In this document: piece by piece, positions 7,592-16,141 of the stretch
How positions within the stretch are numbered: the first letter of the stretch is position 1
Layout: the number at the start of each line of letters is the position of its first letter
NCBI GenBank assembly: GCA_016293615.1
Contig: JAEDDX010000017.1
Location: 1-44,901 of the forward strand
Source: Acetatifactor sp.
GTDB taxonomy: Bacteria > Bacillota > Clostridia > Lachnospirales > Lachnospiraceae
Reading direction: 5' to 3'
DNA length: 44,901 nt
Position numbers and translations under genes: made by a program
The notes under the pieces: generated by a model
Told to the model about the DNA's origin: nothing
What the model saw: only the letters and a program-made list of their open reading frames with translations
Database searches by the model: none

Positions 7592-8677
7592 ATGAAGAAG
7601 AAATTATTATTGGTTTTATTGCTGTTCCTTCCCGCACTGTTGCTTCTTGCGGGTGTCAACTACTTCGTGGATCCGGTGAATTTATATCACGGAGACGCGA
7701 AGGAGCTGGTTCGCCTGCTGTGTGAAGGAAAGGAAGTCAATACCGGCTCCGGCAATATGGATGAGCGCCAGATCAAGAAAAGCCTCATAGAGAGTATGCC
7801 CAAGGAGGCGGACTGTGTGGTGCTGGGACCGAGTCTTGCGCTTACCGTGGACAGAAAGCTCACCGGAGAGGAGAGTCTTTATAACCTGGCAATGTCAGGC
7901 GCGGACCTGTACGATATTCTGGCGCAGCTTGGCATCATGGAGATCGAGGGAGTGCATCCGAAGCGGATCCTCTTCTGCGTAGAGTCTTCTTTTTTTGACG
8001 AAGGAATCTATGGGACGATGTCCAGAAGCGCCGGTCTGATGCCTTATGCGAACTATATGCTGGAACGCCTTGACGGCAAAGAAGGAACGGTACCGAAGGA
8101 GGGAAGCTTCCTGAGGACGGATCTACCGGGAATGCTCTGCTCCGTGACTTTGTTCCAAAGCAGCGTGGATTACCTCCTTGAGCATGGTCCGGAAGGAGTG
8201 AAGGAGCTGCGTTTTCGTGTCCGGGAGGACCAAGAGGACGGAAACGCTTACCTGCAGGTCGACGGCAGTCTGGTATATTCTAAGCAGTATCGGCTGGCAG
8301 GGGCCGATGATGTCATACGAAGTGCCTCCGAGTACAACATGGATTACTTTTTCCACAGAGACGGACATATCAGCGCCTATAGTCAGGAGGTCTTCGTAAA
8401 GCTGGTGCAGTATTGTCAGCAAAACGACATTCAGCTCGATCTGTTCATGGCGCCGATGTCTCCCGCGCTTTGGGAGAGAGTGAAACCGCAGGCGGAGAGT
8501 TACCCGCTGTTATTTGAGATGGAGACCTTCGCGTATGAGATGGCAAGGCAGTACGGGCTGAATCTTTACGGCTCCTTTGATCCTGAGCAGTCCGGGCTGA
8601 CCAATGATGACTTTTATGACGCCAGACATGTAAAATATGAAGTGCTGGATCGTGTTTTGAATTTGAAAATCTATTGA
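7592..8677 (+). CDS. SGNH-like extracytoplasmic acyltransferase partner (AlgJ/AlgX/DltD type)
   Basis: The 361-residue protein has one N-terminal membrane anchor or signal segment (KKKLLLVLLLFLPALLLLAG). SGNH-type blocks are VVLGPSLAL (about 77-84, with GPS in place of GDS), YNLAMSGA (97-104) and a C-terminal YDARHV in which D343 and H346 fit the Asp-x-x-His pair. AlgJ/AlgX/DltD-type proteins finish the transfer begun by an adjacent MBOAT, which is 7 bases upstream here. ATG 7592 with TGAGGTG upstream is preferred to an earlier in-frame ATG inside the MBOAT gene. The family assignment rests on context and these short motifs. It is the last gene of the cassette. Confidence 0.72.
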   Translation: MKKKLLLVLLLFLPALLLLAGVNYFVDPVNLYHGDAKELVRLLCEGKEVNTGSGNMDERQIKKSLIESMPKEADCVVLGPSLALTVDRKLTGEESLYNLAMSGADLYDILAQLGIMEIEGVHPKRILFCVESSFFDEGIYGTMSRSAGLMPYANYMLERLDGKEGTVPKEGSFLRTDLPGMLCSVTLFQSSVDYLLEHGPEGVKELRFRVREDQEDGNAYLQVDGSLVYSKQYRLAGADDVIRSASEYNMDYFFHRDGHISAYSQEVFVKLVQYCQQNDIQLDLFMAPMSPALWERVKPQAESYPLLFEMETFAYEMARQYGLNLYGSFDPEQSGLTNDDFYDARHVKYEVLDRVLNLKIY

Positions 8678-8699
8678 CTTTCGGAGAAAAAAGTATAAT
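8674..8699 (+). promoter_or_regulatory. Possible ilvE promoter overlapping the previous stop codon
   Basis: TTGACT (8674-8679) overlaps the preceding stop codon and is followed by TATAAT (8694-8699). Spacing is only 14, or 16 if TAATAA (8696-8701) is used, so the exact boxes are uncertain. Confidence 0.4.
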
Positions 8700-8744
8700 A
8701 ATTATTCTCAATGAACATATTACTGAAGAAAGAAGGTAATGGAT

Positions 8745-9767
8745 ATGACAAAGAATATTGATTGGAGCAATCTTGGTTTTGGATATGTTCAGACTGATTA
8801 CAGATATGTATCCAATTTTGTGAACGGAGCATGGGATGACGGCGTGCTGACACAGGATGCAAACATCGTCCTGAATGAGTGTGCAGGCGTCCTGCAGTAT
8901 GCACAGACGATTTTTGAGGGTCTGAAGGCATACAGAACACAGGACGGTAAGATCGTTACATTCCGCCCTGACTTAAACGCCGAGAGAATGGTGTCTTCCG
9001 CAAAGAGACTTGAGATGCCTGTTTTCCCTACCGATAGATTCATTGACGCCGTGAAGAAGGTTGTGGCTGCAAATGCGGACTATGTGCCTCCTTACGGAAG
9101 CGGTGCAACCCTGTACCTGCGTCCCTATATGTTTGGTTCCAACCCTGTTATCGGCGTAAAGCCTGCTTCCGAGTACCAGTTCAGAATTTTCTGTACTCCC
9201 GTAGGTCCTTACTTCAAGGGCGGCGCTAAGCCCATCACCATTCGTGTCAGCGACTTTGACCGTGCGGCACCGAACGGAACCGGAAGTATCAAGGCCGGAC
9301 TGAACTACGCAATGAGCCTGCATGCAATTGTGACCGCACATGCGGAGGGCTTTGATGAGAACATGTATCTTGATCCTAAGACCCGCACCAAGGTTGAGGA
9401 GACCGGAGGCGCGAACTTCCTCTTCGTAACGAAGGACGGTAAGGTCGTAACGCCCAAGTCTGACAGTATTCTTCCTTCCATTACCAGACGTTCTCTTGTC
9501 TATGTGGCAAAAGAGTATCTTGGACTTGAAGTTGAGGAGAGAGAAGTATTCTTTGATGAGGTGAAGGATTTCGCTGAATGTGGTCTCTGCGGTACCGCAG
9601 CAGTCATCTCCCCTGTCGGAAAGATCGTTGACCATGGCAAGGAGATTTGCCTGCCCAGCGGTATGGATGATATGGGACCTGTGACCAGAAAGCTGTATGA
9701 GACTTTGACAGGTATCCAGATGGGTAGACTCGAAGCTCCTGAAGGATGGATTCAGGTCATCGAATAA
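8745..9767 (+). CDS. ilvE: Branched-chain amino acid aminotransferase
   Basis: The 340-residue PLP enzyme transaminates leucine, isoleucine and valine or their keto acids. The lysine that binds PLP is K183 in GSIKAGLNYA. FEGLKAYR near residue 58 and the late GLCGTAAVISPV phosphate-binding block are fold-type IV signatures. The start at 8745 is chosen over ATG 8739 because AGAAGG (8731-8736) is 8 bases before 8745 but only 2 bases before 8739. Codons are of a highly expressed type compared with the preceding cassette. A strong terminator follows, so it is a single-gene unit. Confidence 0.93.
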   Translation: MTKNIDWSNLGFGYVQTDYRYVSNFVNGAWDDGVLTQDANIVLNECAGVLQYAQTIFEGLKAYRTQDGKIVTFRPDLNAERMVSSAKRLEMPVFPTDRFIDAVKKVVAANADYVPPYGSGATLYLRPYMFGSNPVIGVKPASEYQFRIFCTPVGPYFKGGAKPITIRVSDFDRAAPNGTGSIKAGLNYAMSLHAIVTAHAEGFDENMYLDPKTRTKVEETGGANFLFVTKDGKVVTPKSDSILPSITRRSLVYVAKEYLGLEVEEREVFFDEVKDFAECGLCGTAAVISPVGKIVDHGKEICLPSGMDDMGPVTRKLYETLTGIQMGRLEAPEGWIQVIE

Positions 9768-9780
9768 GTCAGTATTACTC

Positions 9781-9815
9781 GCCCGCACCCGTTATGAGTG
9801 CGGGCTTTCTTTTTC
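9781..9815 (+). terminator. Strong rho-independent terminator after ilvE
   Basis: GCCCGCAC (9781-9788) pairs perfectly with GTGCGGGC (9798-9805), with a 9-base loop and a following TTTCTTTTT. Confidence 0.9.
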
Positions 9816-9836
9816 GTGAGGTTATGAGAGGTTATG

Positions 9837-10895
9837 ATGAAGAAAAGGAACAGAGCGGCTGGATGGCTCTGTATTCTGCTGTGTCTGATGCTTTTATGCG
9901 CCTGTGACAGACCGGGCGAGGTGTTTTCCGGCTTTGGAAAGGATGAACTGTTTCGAATCGACAAGGCAAGCTGCAGCAGGTCGGAGTTTTTGGTATATCT
10001 GACGACTACCCAGGCGAGGTATGAGGATGTCTACGGAGTCGAGGTGTGGAATATCGCCCGGGACGACATCACGCTGGAGGATAATGTGAAAGACACTGTG
10101 CTGGCCAGAATTGCGCAGGTGAAGACGCTCTGTCTGCTCGCGCAGAGCAAGGAAATTTCTTTAGACGAGGCGGAGAATGCGCTGGCGAAGGCGGCAGCGG
10201 CGGAGTATTTTGGAGGATTGTCGGAGGAAGCTCTCCTGCAGATGCCTCTGGAGGAGAAGGATGTTCTGGCCATGTATCAGGAATATGCCCTGTCCGAGAA
10301 GGTGTATCAGGCGATCGTCAGCGCGATCAATCCGGAAATCAGTGATGACGAAGCCAGAAGTGTATTGGTGCAGAGAATCCTGTTTCGGACTTATACGACG
10401 GACGGCTCGGGCAGCCGGGTAGAATACTCGGATGTTCTAAAAAACGATGTATTCGATAAGGCGGCGGATGTTCTTCAGAAAGCGCTCGCCGGTGAGGATT
10501 TTAAAGAACTGGCGGAAACCTACAGTGAGACCGACGAGACGGAGATTTCCTTTGGAAAGGGCGAGGAGGATGAAGCGCTGGAGCAGGCTGCATTTCGGCT
10601 GGAGACCGGCGAGATCAGTGCGGTGATCGAGACAAACGATGGTTATCAGATCATCAAGTGCCTGAGCACCTTTGACCGCGAGCAGACGGCAAATAATAAG
10701 GCGGTTTTGCTGGAGAAGAGACGCAGGGAAGCGTTTGTAGGCGAGTACGAAGCCTTTTCGGAGACCCTGTCCGCGAAGCTGAATGAGAAGCTGTTTGACG
10801 AGATCGCACCGAGTCATGAGAAGCGCATTCAGGTGCCTGATTTCTATGATGTCTATGACCGGTATTTCTCCGAAGCATTCGGCAAAACAAAGTAA
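9837..10895 (+). CDS. Peptidylprolyl isomerase-like lipoprotein (PrsA/SurA type)
   Basis: The 352-residue protein begins with a charged then hydrophobic lipoprotein signal ending LLCAC, with Cys23 the probable lipid-modified residue. A helical N-domain is followed by a parvulin (PpiC) domain from about residue 170 to 280: RSVLVQRILFRT, ADVLQKALAGEDFKELAETYSE, GEISAVIETNDGYQIIKCL. Such proteins help fold secreted proteins outside the membrane. ATG 9834 and ATG 9837 are adjacent; 9837 gives slightly better spacing from GAGAGG. Degenerate parvulin motifs mean isomerase activity is not assured. A foldase role by family is reasonable. Confidence 0.78.
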   Translation: MKKRNRAAGWLCILLCLMLLCACDRPGEVFSGFGKDELFRIDKASCSRSEFLVYLTTTQARYEDVYGVEVWNIARDDITLEDNVKDTVLARIAQVKTLCLLAQSKEISLDEAENALAKAAAAEYFGGLSEEALLQMPLEEKDVLAMYQEYALSEKVYQAIVSAINPEISDDEARSVLVQRILFRTYTTDGSGSRVEYSDVLKNDVFDKAADVLQKALAGEDFKELAETYSETDETEISFGKGEEDEALEQAAFRLETGEISAVIETNDGYQIIKCLSTFDREQTANNKAVLLEKRRREAFVGEYEAFSETLSAKLNEKLFDEIAPSHEKRIQVPDFYDVYDRYFSEAFGKTK

Positions 10896-10973
10896 GCGTG
10901 CCTGTAAAATGGCGGTTCATAAAAATTTTAGAAATGCCGGAAAGCCTGTATATTCAAGGATTTCCGGGGATTG

Positions 10974-11000
10974 TTAGCACTCATATGTTGTGAGTGCTAA
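10974..11000 (+). promoter_or_regulatory. CIRCE element (HrcA operator) upstream of htpG
   Basis: TTAGCACTC (10974-10982), a 9-base spacer and GAGTGCTAA (10992-11000) form a perfect copy of the CIRCE consensus, the binding site of the heat-shock repressor HrcA. It is 113 bases upstream of htpG and 8 bases upstream of a good -35 box, implying heat-inducible control of htpG. Confidence 0.95.
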
Positions 11001-11008
11001 TTTTTGTG

Positions 11009-11037
11009 TTGACTTTTGCCGAGAGCGGGGCTAAACT
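11009..11037 (+). promoter_or_regulatory. Sigma-A promoter of htpG
   Basis: TTGACT (11009-11014) and TAAACT (11032-11037) are 17 bases apart, just downstream of the CIRCE element. The predicted 5' leader is about 70 bases. Confidence 0.7.
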
Positions 11038-11112
11038 GATATTTAGTGATGCAGGAGATTGCGAAAAGCAGTTTATGCCAAGTGATTTTTCAAAAGAAAG
11101 GGATGGTTTAAG

Positions 11113-13161
11113 ATGGCATTAAAGCAAGGCAATTTGTCAATCAACAGTGACAACATTTTTCCGATTATCAAAAAGTGGTTGTATTCCGACCACGACATTT
11201 TTTACAGAGAGCTGATCTCAAACGGTTGCGATGCCGTGACCAAGTTAAAGAAGCTGGACATGATGGGAGAGTATACGCTTCCCGAAGGTTACAAGGCAAA
11301 GGTAGAGGTAATCGTAAATCCGGAGAAGAAGACGCTGACCTTTATCGATAACGGTCTGGGAATGACTGCCGACGAGGTGGAGGAGTACATCAACCAGATC
11401 GCTTTCTCCGGCGCAACCGATTTCATTGAGAAGTATAAAGATAAGAGCAATGCCGACCAGATCATCGGTCATTTCGGTCTCGGCTTCTATTCGGCGTTCA
11501 TGGTTGCGGATGAGGTGCATATCGATACCCTGTCCTATAAGGATGGCGCGAAAGCCGTTCACTGGGAGTGTGACGGCGGTACCGAGTATTCCATGGGCGA
11601 GGGAGACAAGGCAGAAGTAGGTACCAAAATCACCCTGTTCTTAAACGAGGAATGTCTTGAGTTCTGCAACGAATACAAGGCGAAGGAAGTCATTGCGAAG
11701 TATTGTTCGTTCATGCCTACCGAGATTTATGTCTCCAAGGAAGATACCAAGGAGACCCAGATCATCAAGGCAGACGAGAAGCTTGACACCGATGAAGTGG
11801 TAGAAGAGATTCATCCTACCGTGAAGGAAGACGGTACTGTTGAAGGCGAGGAGAAGCTCAAGATTAAGAAGCGTCCCGAACTGATCAATGAGACCACCCC
11901 TCTCTGGACGAAGCATCCCAACGAGTGTACCAGGGATGAGTACCTGGAGTTCTACCGTAAGGTATTCCACGATTACAAGGAGCCCTTATTCTGGATCCAT
12001 CTGAACATGGACTATCCTTTTAACTTAAAGGGTATTCTCTACTTCCCTAAGATCAATATGGAGTATGAGTCCATCGAGGGAACCATTAAGCTTTACAATA
12101 ACCAGGTGTTTATCGCCGACAATATCAAGGAAGTGATCCCTGAGTTCCTGCTCCTGTTAAAGGGTGTGATCGACTGCCCCGACCTTCCTTTGAATGTATC
12201 CAGAAGCGCGCTGCAGAACGACGGCTTCGTGAAGAAGATCTCTGAGTATATCACCAAGAAGGTTGCAGATAAGCTTTCCGGTATGTGCAAGACTGAGAAG
12301 GAAGAGTACGATAAGTATTGGGATGATATCAGCCCCTTCATCAAGTTCGGCTGCCTGAAGGATGACAAGTTCTGTGAGAAGATGAACGATTATATCCTGT
12401 TTAAGAATCTGGAAGGTAAGTATCTGACCCTGCCTGAGTGCCTTGAGATTCAGCCGACGGATACCGCGGACGCAGTGGATGAGAATGGTGAGAAGGTGGA
12501 GGCAGAGATCGTCACCGACGAGGAAGAAGAGACCGCCGAAGAAAAGAAAGAGAAGATCATCTACTATGTGACGGATGAACAGCAGCAGGGACAGTATATC
12601 AATATGTTCAAGGCTGCTAAGATGGATGCCGTGATCCTGACGCACAAGATCGACCAGCCCTTTATCTCACAGCTTGAGTCTAAGAACGAGGGCATCAAGT
12701 TCCAGAGAATCGACGCCGATGTGACGGATGCCATGAAGTCAAAGACCTCCAAAAAGCTACAGGAAGAGTTCGATAAGCAGGCCAAGGACATTGCAGAGAT
12801 CATTCGAAAAGCGCTGAAGAATGAAAAGATCGAGGTCAGGATCGAAAAGCTCAAGAATAAGAAGGTGGCGTCTGTGATCACTCTCTCAGAGGAAGCCAGA
12901 CGCATGCAGGACATGATGAAGATGTACTCCATGCCCGGCATGGATATGGGAGCGTTCGGTCAGGAAGGTGAGACCTTGATTCTGAATGCAAACCATCCTC
13001 TGGTACAGTATGTGACCGAACATCAGGATGGCGAGAATGTGCAGATGATCTGCGAACAGCTCTATGACCTCGCCAAGCTGCAGCATGCACCTCTGGCACC
13101 TGAGGCAATGAGTCAGTTTATCATGAGAAGCAACGATATTATGATGCTTCTTGCAAAATAA
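11113..13161 (+). CDS. htpG: Molecular chaperone HtpG (Hsp90)
   Basis: The 682-residue protein is a full-length bacterial Hsp90. The N-terminal GHKL ATPase is seen in YRELISNGCDAVTKLK, FIDNGLGMT and the lid/GHFGLGFYSAFM motif. The middle domain contains FWIHLNMDYPF and the LNVSRSALQND arginine loop that contacts ATP. An acidic Glu/Asp-rich insertion (about residues 450-480, VDENGEKVEAEIVTDEEEE) precedes the C-terminal dimerisation region. The start is fixed by AGAAAGGGA. Expression is probably repressed by HrcA through the CIRCE site upstream, and a strong terminator follows. Confidence 0.95.
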   Translation: MALKQGNLSINSDNIFPIIKKWLYSDHDIFYRELISNGCDAVTKLKKLDMMGEYTLPEGYKAKVEVIVNPEKKTLTFIDNGLGMTADEVEEYINQIAFSGATDFIEKYKDKSNADQIIGHFGLGFYSAFMVADEVHIDTLSYKDGAKAVHWECDGGTEYSMGEGDKAEVGTKITLFLNEECLEFCNEYKAKEVIAKYCSFMPTEIYVSKEDTKETQIIKADEKLDTDEVVEEIHPTVKEDGTVEGEEKLKIKKRPELINETTPLWTKHPNECTRDEYLEFYRKVFHDYKEPLFWIHLNMDYPFNLKGILYFPKINMEYESIEGTIKLYNNQVFIADNIKEVIPEFLLLLKGVIDCPDLPLNVSRSALQNDGFVKKISEYITKKVADKLSGMCKTEKEEYDKYWDDISPFIKFGCLKDDKFCEKMNDYILFKNLEGKYLTLPECLEIQPTDTADAVDENGEKVEAEIVTDEEEETAEEKKEKIIYYVTDEQQQGQYINMFKAAKMDAVILTHKIDQPFISQLESKNEGIKFQRIDADVTDAMKSKTSKKLQEEFDKQAKDIAEIIRKALKNEKIEVRIEKLKNKKVASVITLSEEARRMQDMMKMYSMPGMDMGAFGQEGETLILNANHPLVQYVTEHQDGENVQMICEQLYDLAKLQHAPLAPEAMSQFIMRSNDIMMLLAK

Positions 13162-13179
13162 GAAGTTCCGTGATAGGAA

Positions 13180-13231
13180 CCAACGGGCCCCGCGGCAATT
13201 CGCCGCGAGGCCCGTTGGTTCATTTTTTGTT
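13180..13231 (+). terminator. Strong rho-independent terminator after htpG
   Basis: CCAACGGGCC (13180-13189) pairs with GGCCCGTTGG (13209-13218), with CGCGGC/GCCGCG extending the inner stem. ATTTTTTGTTTT follows. It stops transcription before the convergent uxuB gene. Confidence 0.93.
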
Positions 13232-13259
13232 TTATATAAGGGGTTGGAGTAAGCAATCT

Positions 13260-14876
13260 TTATACGGTGTACTTCTCCAGAGTTGCCCTGACGGCGCCGA
13301 CACCGCAGGAAAGCTCTGCAAAATACCGCTTGACCAGATCAGCCATGCCGATGGCAAGAAGGTCTACGCCGAAGATCTTTTCGTTGGCGAGAAGACCGTC
13401 CAGGACACTCAGGTCCTTGGGAGCATCACTCAAGGAAAAGCCCTTGACATACTCGCTTGCAGTTGCAAGCAGAGGATCTGAGCTTGGAGTGAAAGCATTG
13501 CCGTTGTCATCCACGGCCATCAGGTAACGCAGCCAGCCGGCAAATACGAGAGGAATCAGTTTCAGGTCGGAAACCGACTTGGAAGGATCCCCGGCGTATG
13601 CCTTGATGGTCTCGCCGAAGCGGATCGCGAGCTTCTGGGAAGTATCGGTGGCGATACGCTGAGGCGTGTCAGGCATGAAGGGATTGGGGATTCGCACATT
13701 CACTACCTGGTCGATAAAGGACCTGGGATCTATGATGCCGGGATTGACTACCACGGGAAGTCCCTCCCTGTAACCGATGATCTCTACCAGTTTCTTCAGA
13801 ACCGGATCCTTCATTTCATCGGAGATGAGATGATAATCCAGGAGACATCCGTATACGGCAAGAGCAGTGTGGAGAGGATTCAGGCAGGTACAAACCTTCA
13901 TCTTCTCGACCTTGTCTACGGTTTCTTTGTCCGTGAAGATGATGCCGCCCTGCTCCAATGCAGGCTTTCCGTTGGGGAAGGCATCTTCGATGACCAGATA
14001 TTCACACTCTTCGGCATTGACAAAGGGAGCAATGTAGGTGTTCTTGGAGGTGATGACAGGCTCAAGCTCCTCAATACCGTCTGCAGCGAGCATTGCCTCT
14101 ACCTTCGCATCGGGTCTGGGAGTGATCTTGTCGATCATGGACCAGGGGAAGGAAACACTGGCAGGGTCATTGATATAAGTGAGGAATGCCTTGTCGGCAA
14201 GTCCCTTTTCGCACCAGGCATTGGCGAACGCCTGCACTGCGGCGCGAAGTTTATCACCGTTGTGGGAGCAGTTGTCCATGCTGACCATGGCGATGGGGAG
14301 AGCACCCTGTGTAAAACGATGGTACAGAAGGGCTACCACCTTGCCCAGATAACTGTCGGGTGCCTGGGGACCCTTCTCGAAGTCAGCGAGGATGGCAGGG
14401 AATACATTGCCCTTGGCGTCTGCCGTCGCGTAGCCCTTCTCGGTGATGGTAAAGCTTGCCATCTGCAGGGAGGGGGCGGCAAAGATTGCTTTCAGACGCT
14501 CGTACTCGGTCTTGTTGCCGCTGTCGAGGATCAGGGACTCCATGATGCTGCCGACAACGGTCTTATCCACCGTGTTGTCAGCCTTCAGGGTTGCCAGAAT
14601 GGTCAAATTGTCGTGAGGGCGGTTGCTCTTTTCGATGATTTCGTAATCATATCCTTCGGCTGCGATGAGACCGGTCTTCAGAATGCCGTCATTCAACAGT
14701 TTCTGCACGACATTTGCCTGGAAAGCGCGGAAAATATTGCCGGCGCCGAAATGGATCCAGGCAGGATTTTCATAGGTATTCTGTTTGACTGCCTCGTAAT
14801 CGAAGGAGGGAAGGCTGTAGCCGGCAGCCAGATAGGCTGCGCGGTCCTTTCTAATGCCGTCTAATGTCAGTTTCAT
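13260..14876 (-). CDS. uxuB: D-mannonate oxidoreductase / fructuronate reductase
   Basis: The 538-residue protein belongs to the long-chain mannitol dehydrogenase family. The Rossmann entry is IHFGAGNIFRAF (41-52), and the catalytic lysine region is KVCTCLNPLHTALA, matching the K-x-x-L-N-x-x-H pattern. It interconverts D-fructuronate and D-mannonate with NAD(H) in glucuronate breakdown. It lies 4 bases after uxuA in the same operon, which distinguishes it from plain mannitol dehydrogenase. No transporter, isomerase (uxaC) or KDG kinase is seen nearby, so the rest of the pathway must be elsewhere. Confidence 0.9.
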   Translation of the reverse strand: MKLTLDGIRKDRAAYLAAGYSLPSFDYEAVKQNTYENPAWIHFGAGNIFRAFQANVVQKLLNDGILKTGLIAAEGYDYEIIEKSNRPHDNLTILATLKADNTVDKTVVGSIMESLILDSGNKTEYERLKAIFAAPSLQMASFTITEKGYATADAKGNVFPAILADFEKGPQAPDSYLGKVVALLYHRFTQGALPIAMVSMDNCSHNGDKLRAAVQAFANAWCEKGLADKAFLTYINDPASVSFPWSMIDKITPRPDAKVEAMLAADGIEELEPVITSKNTYIAPFVNAEECEYLVIEDAFPNGKPALEQGGIIFTDKETVDKVEKMKVCTCLNPLHTALAVYGCLLDYHLISDEMKDPVLKKLVEIIGYREGLPVVVNPGIIDPRSFIDQVVNVRIPNPFMPDTPQRIATDTSQKLAIRFGETIKAYAGDPSKSVSDLKLIPLVFAGWLRYLMAVDDNGNAFTPSSDPLLATASEYVKGFSLSDAPKDLSVLDGLLANEKIFGVDLLAIGMADLVKRYFAELSCGVGAVRATLEKYTV

Positions 14877-14880
14877 ATGC

Positions 14881-15954
14881 TTAACCTCTCTTATGCTGTT
14901 TGTCGATTGCTTCCCAGAGACCGTTTAAGTAGGTTGCACCGAGCGCTCTGTCGTAGAGACCGTAGCCGGGCATTGCAACCTCGTCCCAGATCATACGTCC
15001 GTGGTCGGGACGGATGGGACCGGTGAAGCCGATGTCATAAAGGGCAAGCATGATCTCGTACATATCGAAGGTGCCGTCGCTGGAAAGATGAGCGGATTCC
15101 TCGAAGTCGGTAGGAGAGTTGAACTTTAAGTTTCTGACATGGGCAAAGTGGATTCTGCCCTTCAGGGAACGGATCATGTCGGGAAGGTCGTTCTCGAGGT
15201 TGGTTCCGTAGGAACCGGAGCAGAAGGTCACACCGTTGTGCGGGTTGTCAACCATCTTCATCATGCGAAGGATGTTCGCTTTGTTGATGATGATTCTGGG
15301 AAGACCGAATACGCTCCAGGCGGGGTCGTCGGGATGAATCGCCATGTTGATGTCGTACTTGTCACAGACGGGCATGATGCGCTCGAGGAAGTACTTTAAG
15401 TTGGCGAACAGCTTCTCGTCGTCCACATCCTTGTACATCTCGAACAGCTCCTTGATATGTGCCATACGCTCGGGCTCCCAGCCGGGAAGAATCGCACCGT
15501 TGGAATCGCCGCTGATGGAAGCGAACATATCCTCGGGATTGAGCGCATCTACTGCTTCCTGGGTATATGCCAGAACGGTGGAGCCGTCGGGACGAACTCT
15601 TGCAAGCTCAGTTCTGGTCCAGTCGAACACAGGCATGAAGTTGTAGCATACCATATGGATGCCGGCCTGGCCGAGTCGCTCCAGAGTGGTGATATAGTTG
15701 TCGATATACATATCTCTGTCCGGTGTGCCGACTTTGATGGCGTCGTGGATGTTGACACTCTCGATGCCTGCCAGTCGAAGTCCCGCGTCTTCGATTTCTT
15801 TCTTGAGGGCGAGAATGTCTTCCATTTCCCATGCCTCACCGGGCTTGGTGCCGTAAAGAGTAGAGATCACGCCGGTTACCCCGGGAATCTGTCTGATCTG
15901 CTTTAAGGTTACGGTGTCATACTTGCTGCCGTACCAGCGAAGTGTCATTTCCAT
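14881..15954 (-). CDS. uxuA: Mannonate dehydratase
   Basis: The 357-residue TIM-barrel enzyme dehydrates D-mannonate to 2-keto-3-deoxygluconate. Family residues are in MAIHPDDP, TFCSGSYG, IHFAHVRN and GPIRPDHGR, which supply the metal ligands and active site. The start at 15954 is set by GGAGGAAACAG just upstream; a longer in-frame extension would run through AT-rich promoter DNA. It is the first gene of a two-gene uxuA-uxuB operon and is divergent from an AraC-type regulator, which is probably its activator. Confidence 0.94.
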   Translation of the reverse strand: MEMTLRWYGSKYDTVTLKQIRQIPGVTGVISTLYGTKPGEAWEMEDILALKKEIEDAGLRLAGIESVNIHDAIKVGTPDRDMYIDNYITTLERLGQAGIHMVCYNFMPVFDWTRTELARVRPDGSTVLAYTQEAVDALNPEDMFASISGDSNGAILPGWEPERMAHIKELFEMYKDVDDEKLFANLKYFLERIMPVCDKYDINMAIHPDDPAWSVFGLPRIIINKANILRMMKMVDNPHNGVTFCSGSYGTNLENDLPDMIRSLKGRIHFAHVRNLKFNSPTDFEESAHLSSDGTFDMYEIMLALYDIGFTGPIRPDHGRMIWDEVAMPGYGLYDRALGATYLNGLWEAIDKQHKRG

Positions 15955-16141
15955 ACTGTTTCCTCCATATTCACCTGATTTGCCTGTAACCTGCGGCCCG
16001 GGTGAATTTCTGCTTTTGCATTCTTTGATAATCTCAGTATATATCATAATTTTCTGCCATAAAACCATATTTATTGCTTGAAATAGTGCAAAAATTGCTT
16101 TATTCTGAGAATAGAAACCAGAATCAGCACAGGAGGAGATC
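15955..16141. promoter_or_regulatory. Divergent control region between uxuA and araC-type gene
   Basis: This AT-rich 187-base region serves both directions. The plus-strand promoter is TTGAAA (16078-16083), 17 bases, then TATTCT (16101-16106). For uxuA only a weak minus-strand pair (TTTTAT, 17 bases, TATACT) was found, consistent with a promoter needing an activator. No clear catabolite-control site was seen. Confidence 0.6.

Noticed and set aside
11113..13161. Acidic insert in HtpG as evidence of an atypical Hsp90
   Set aside because: A Glu/Asp-rich linker in this place occurs in Clostridia HtpG-like proteins and does not by itself suggest a new function.
13830..14864. Plus-strand open frame of 344 codons inside uxuB
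   Set aside because: Antisense to a well-supported dehydrogenase; sequence has no family match that I can see.
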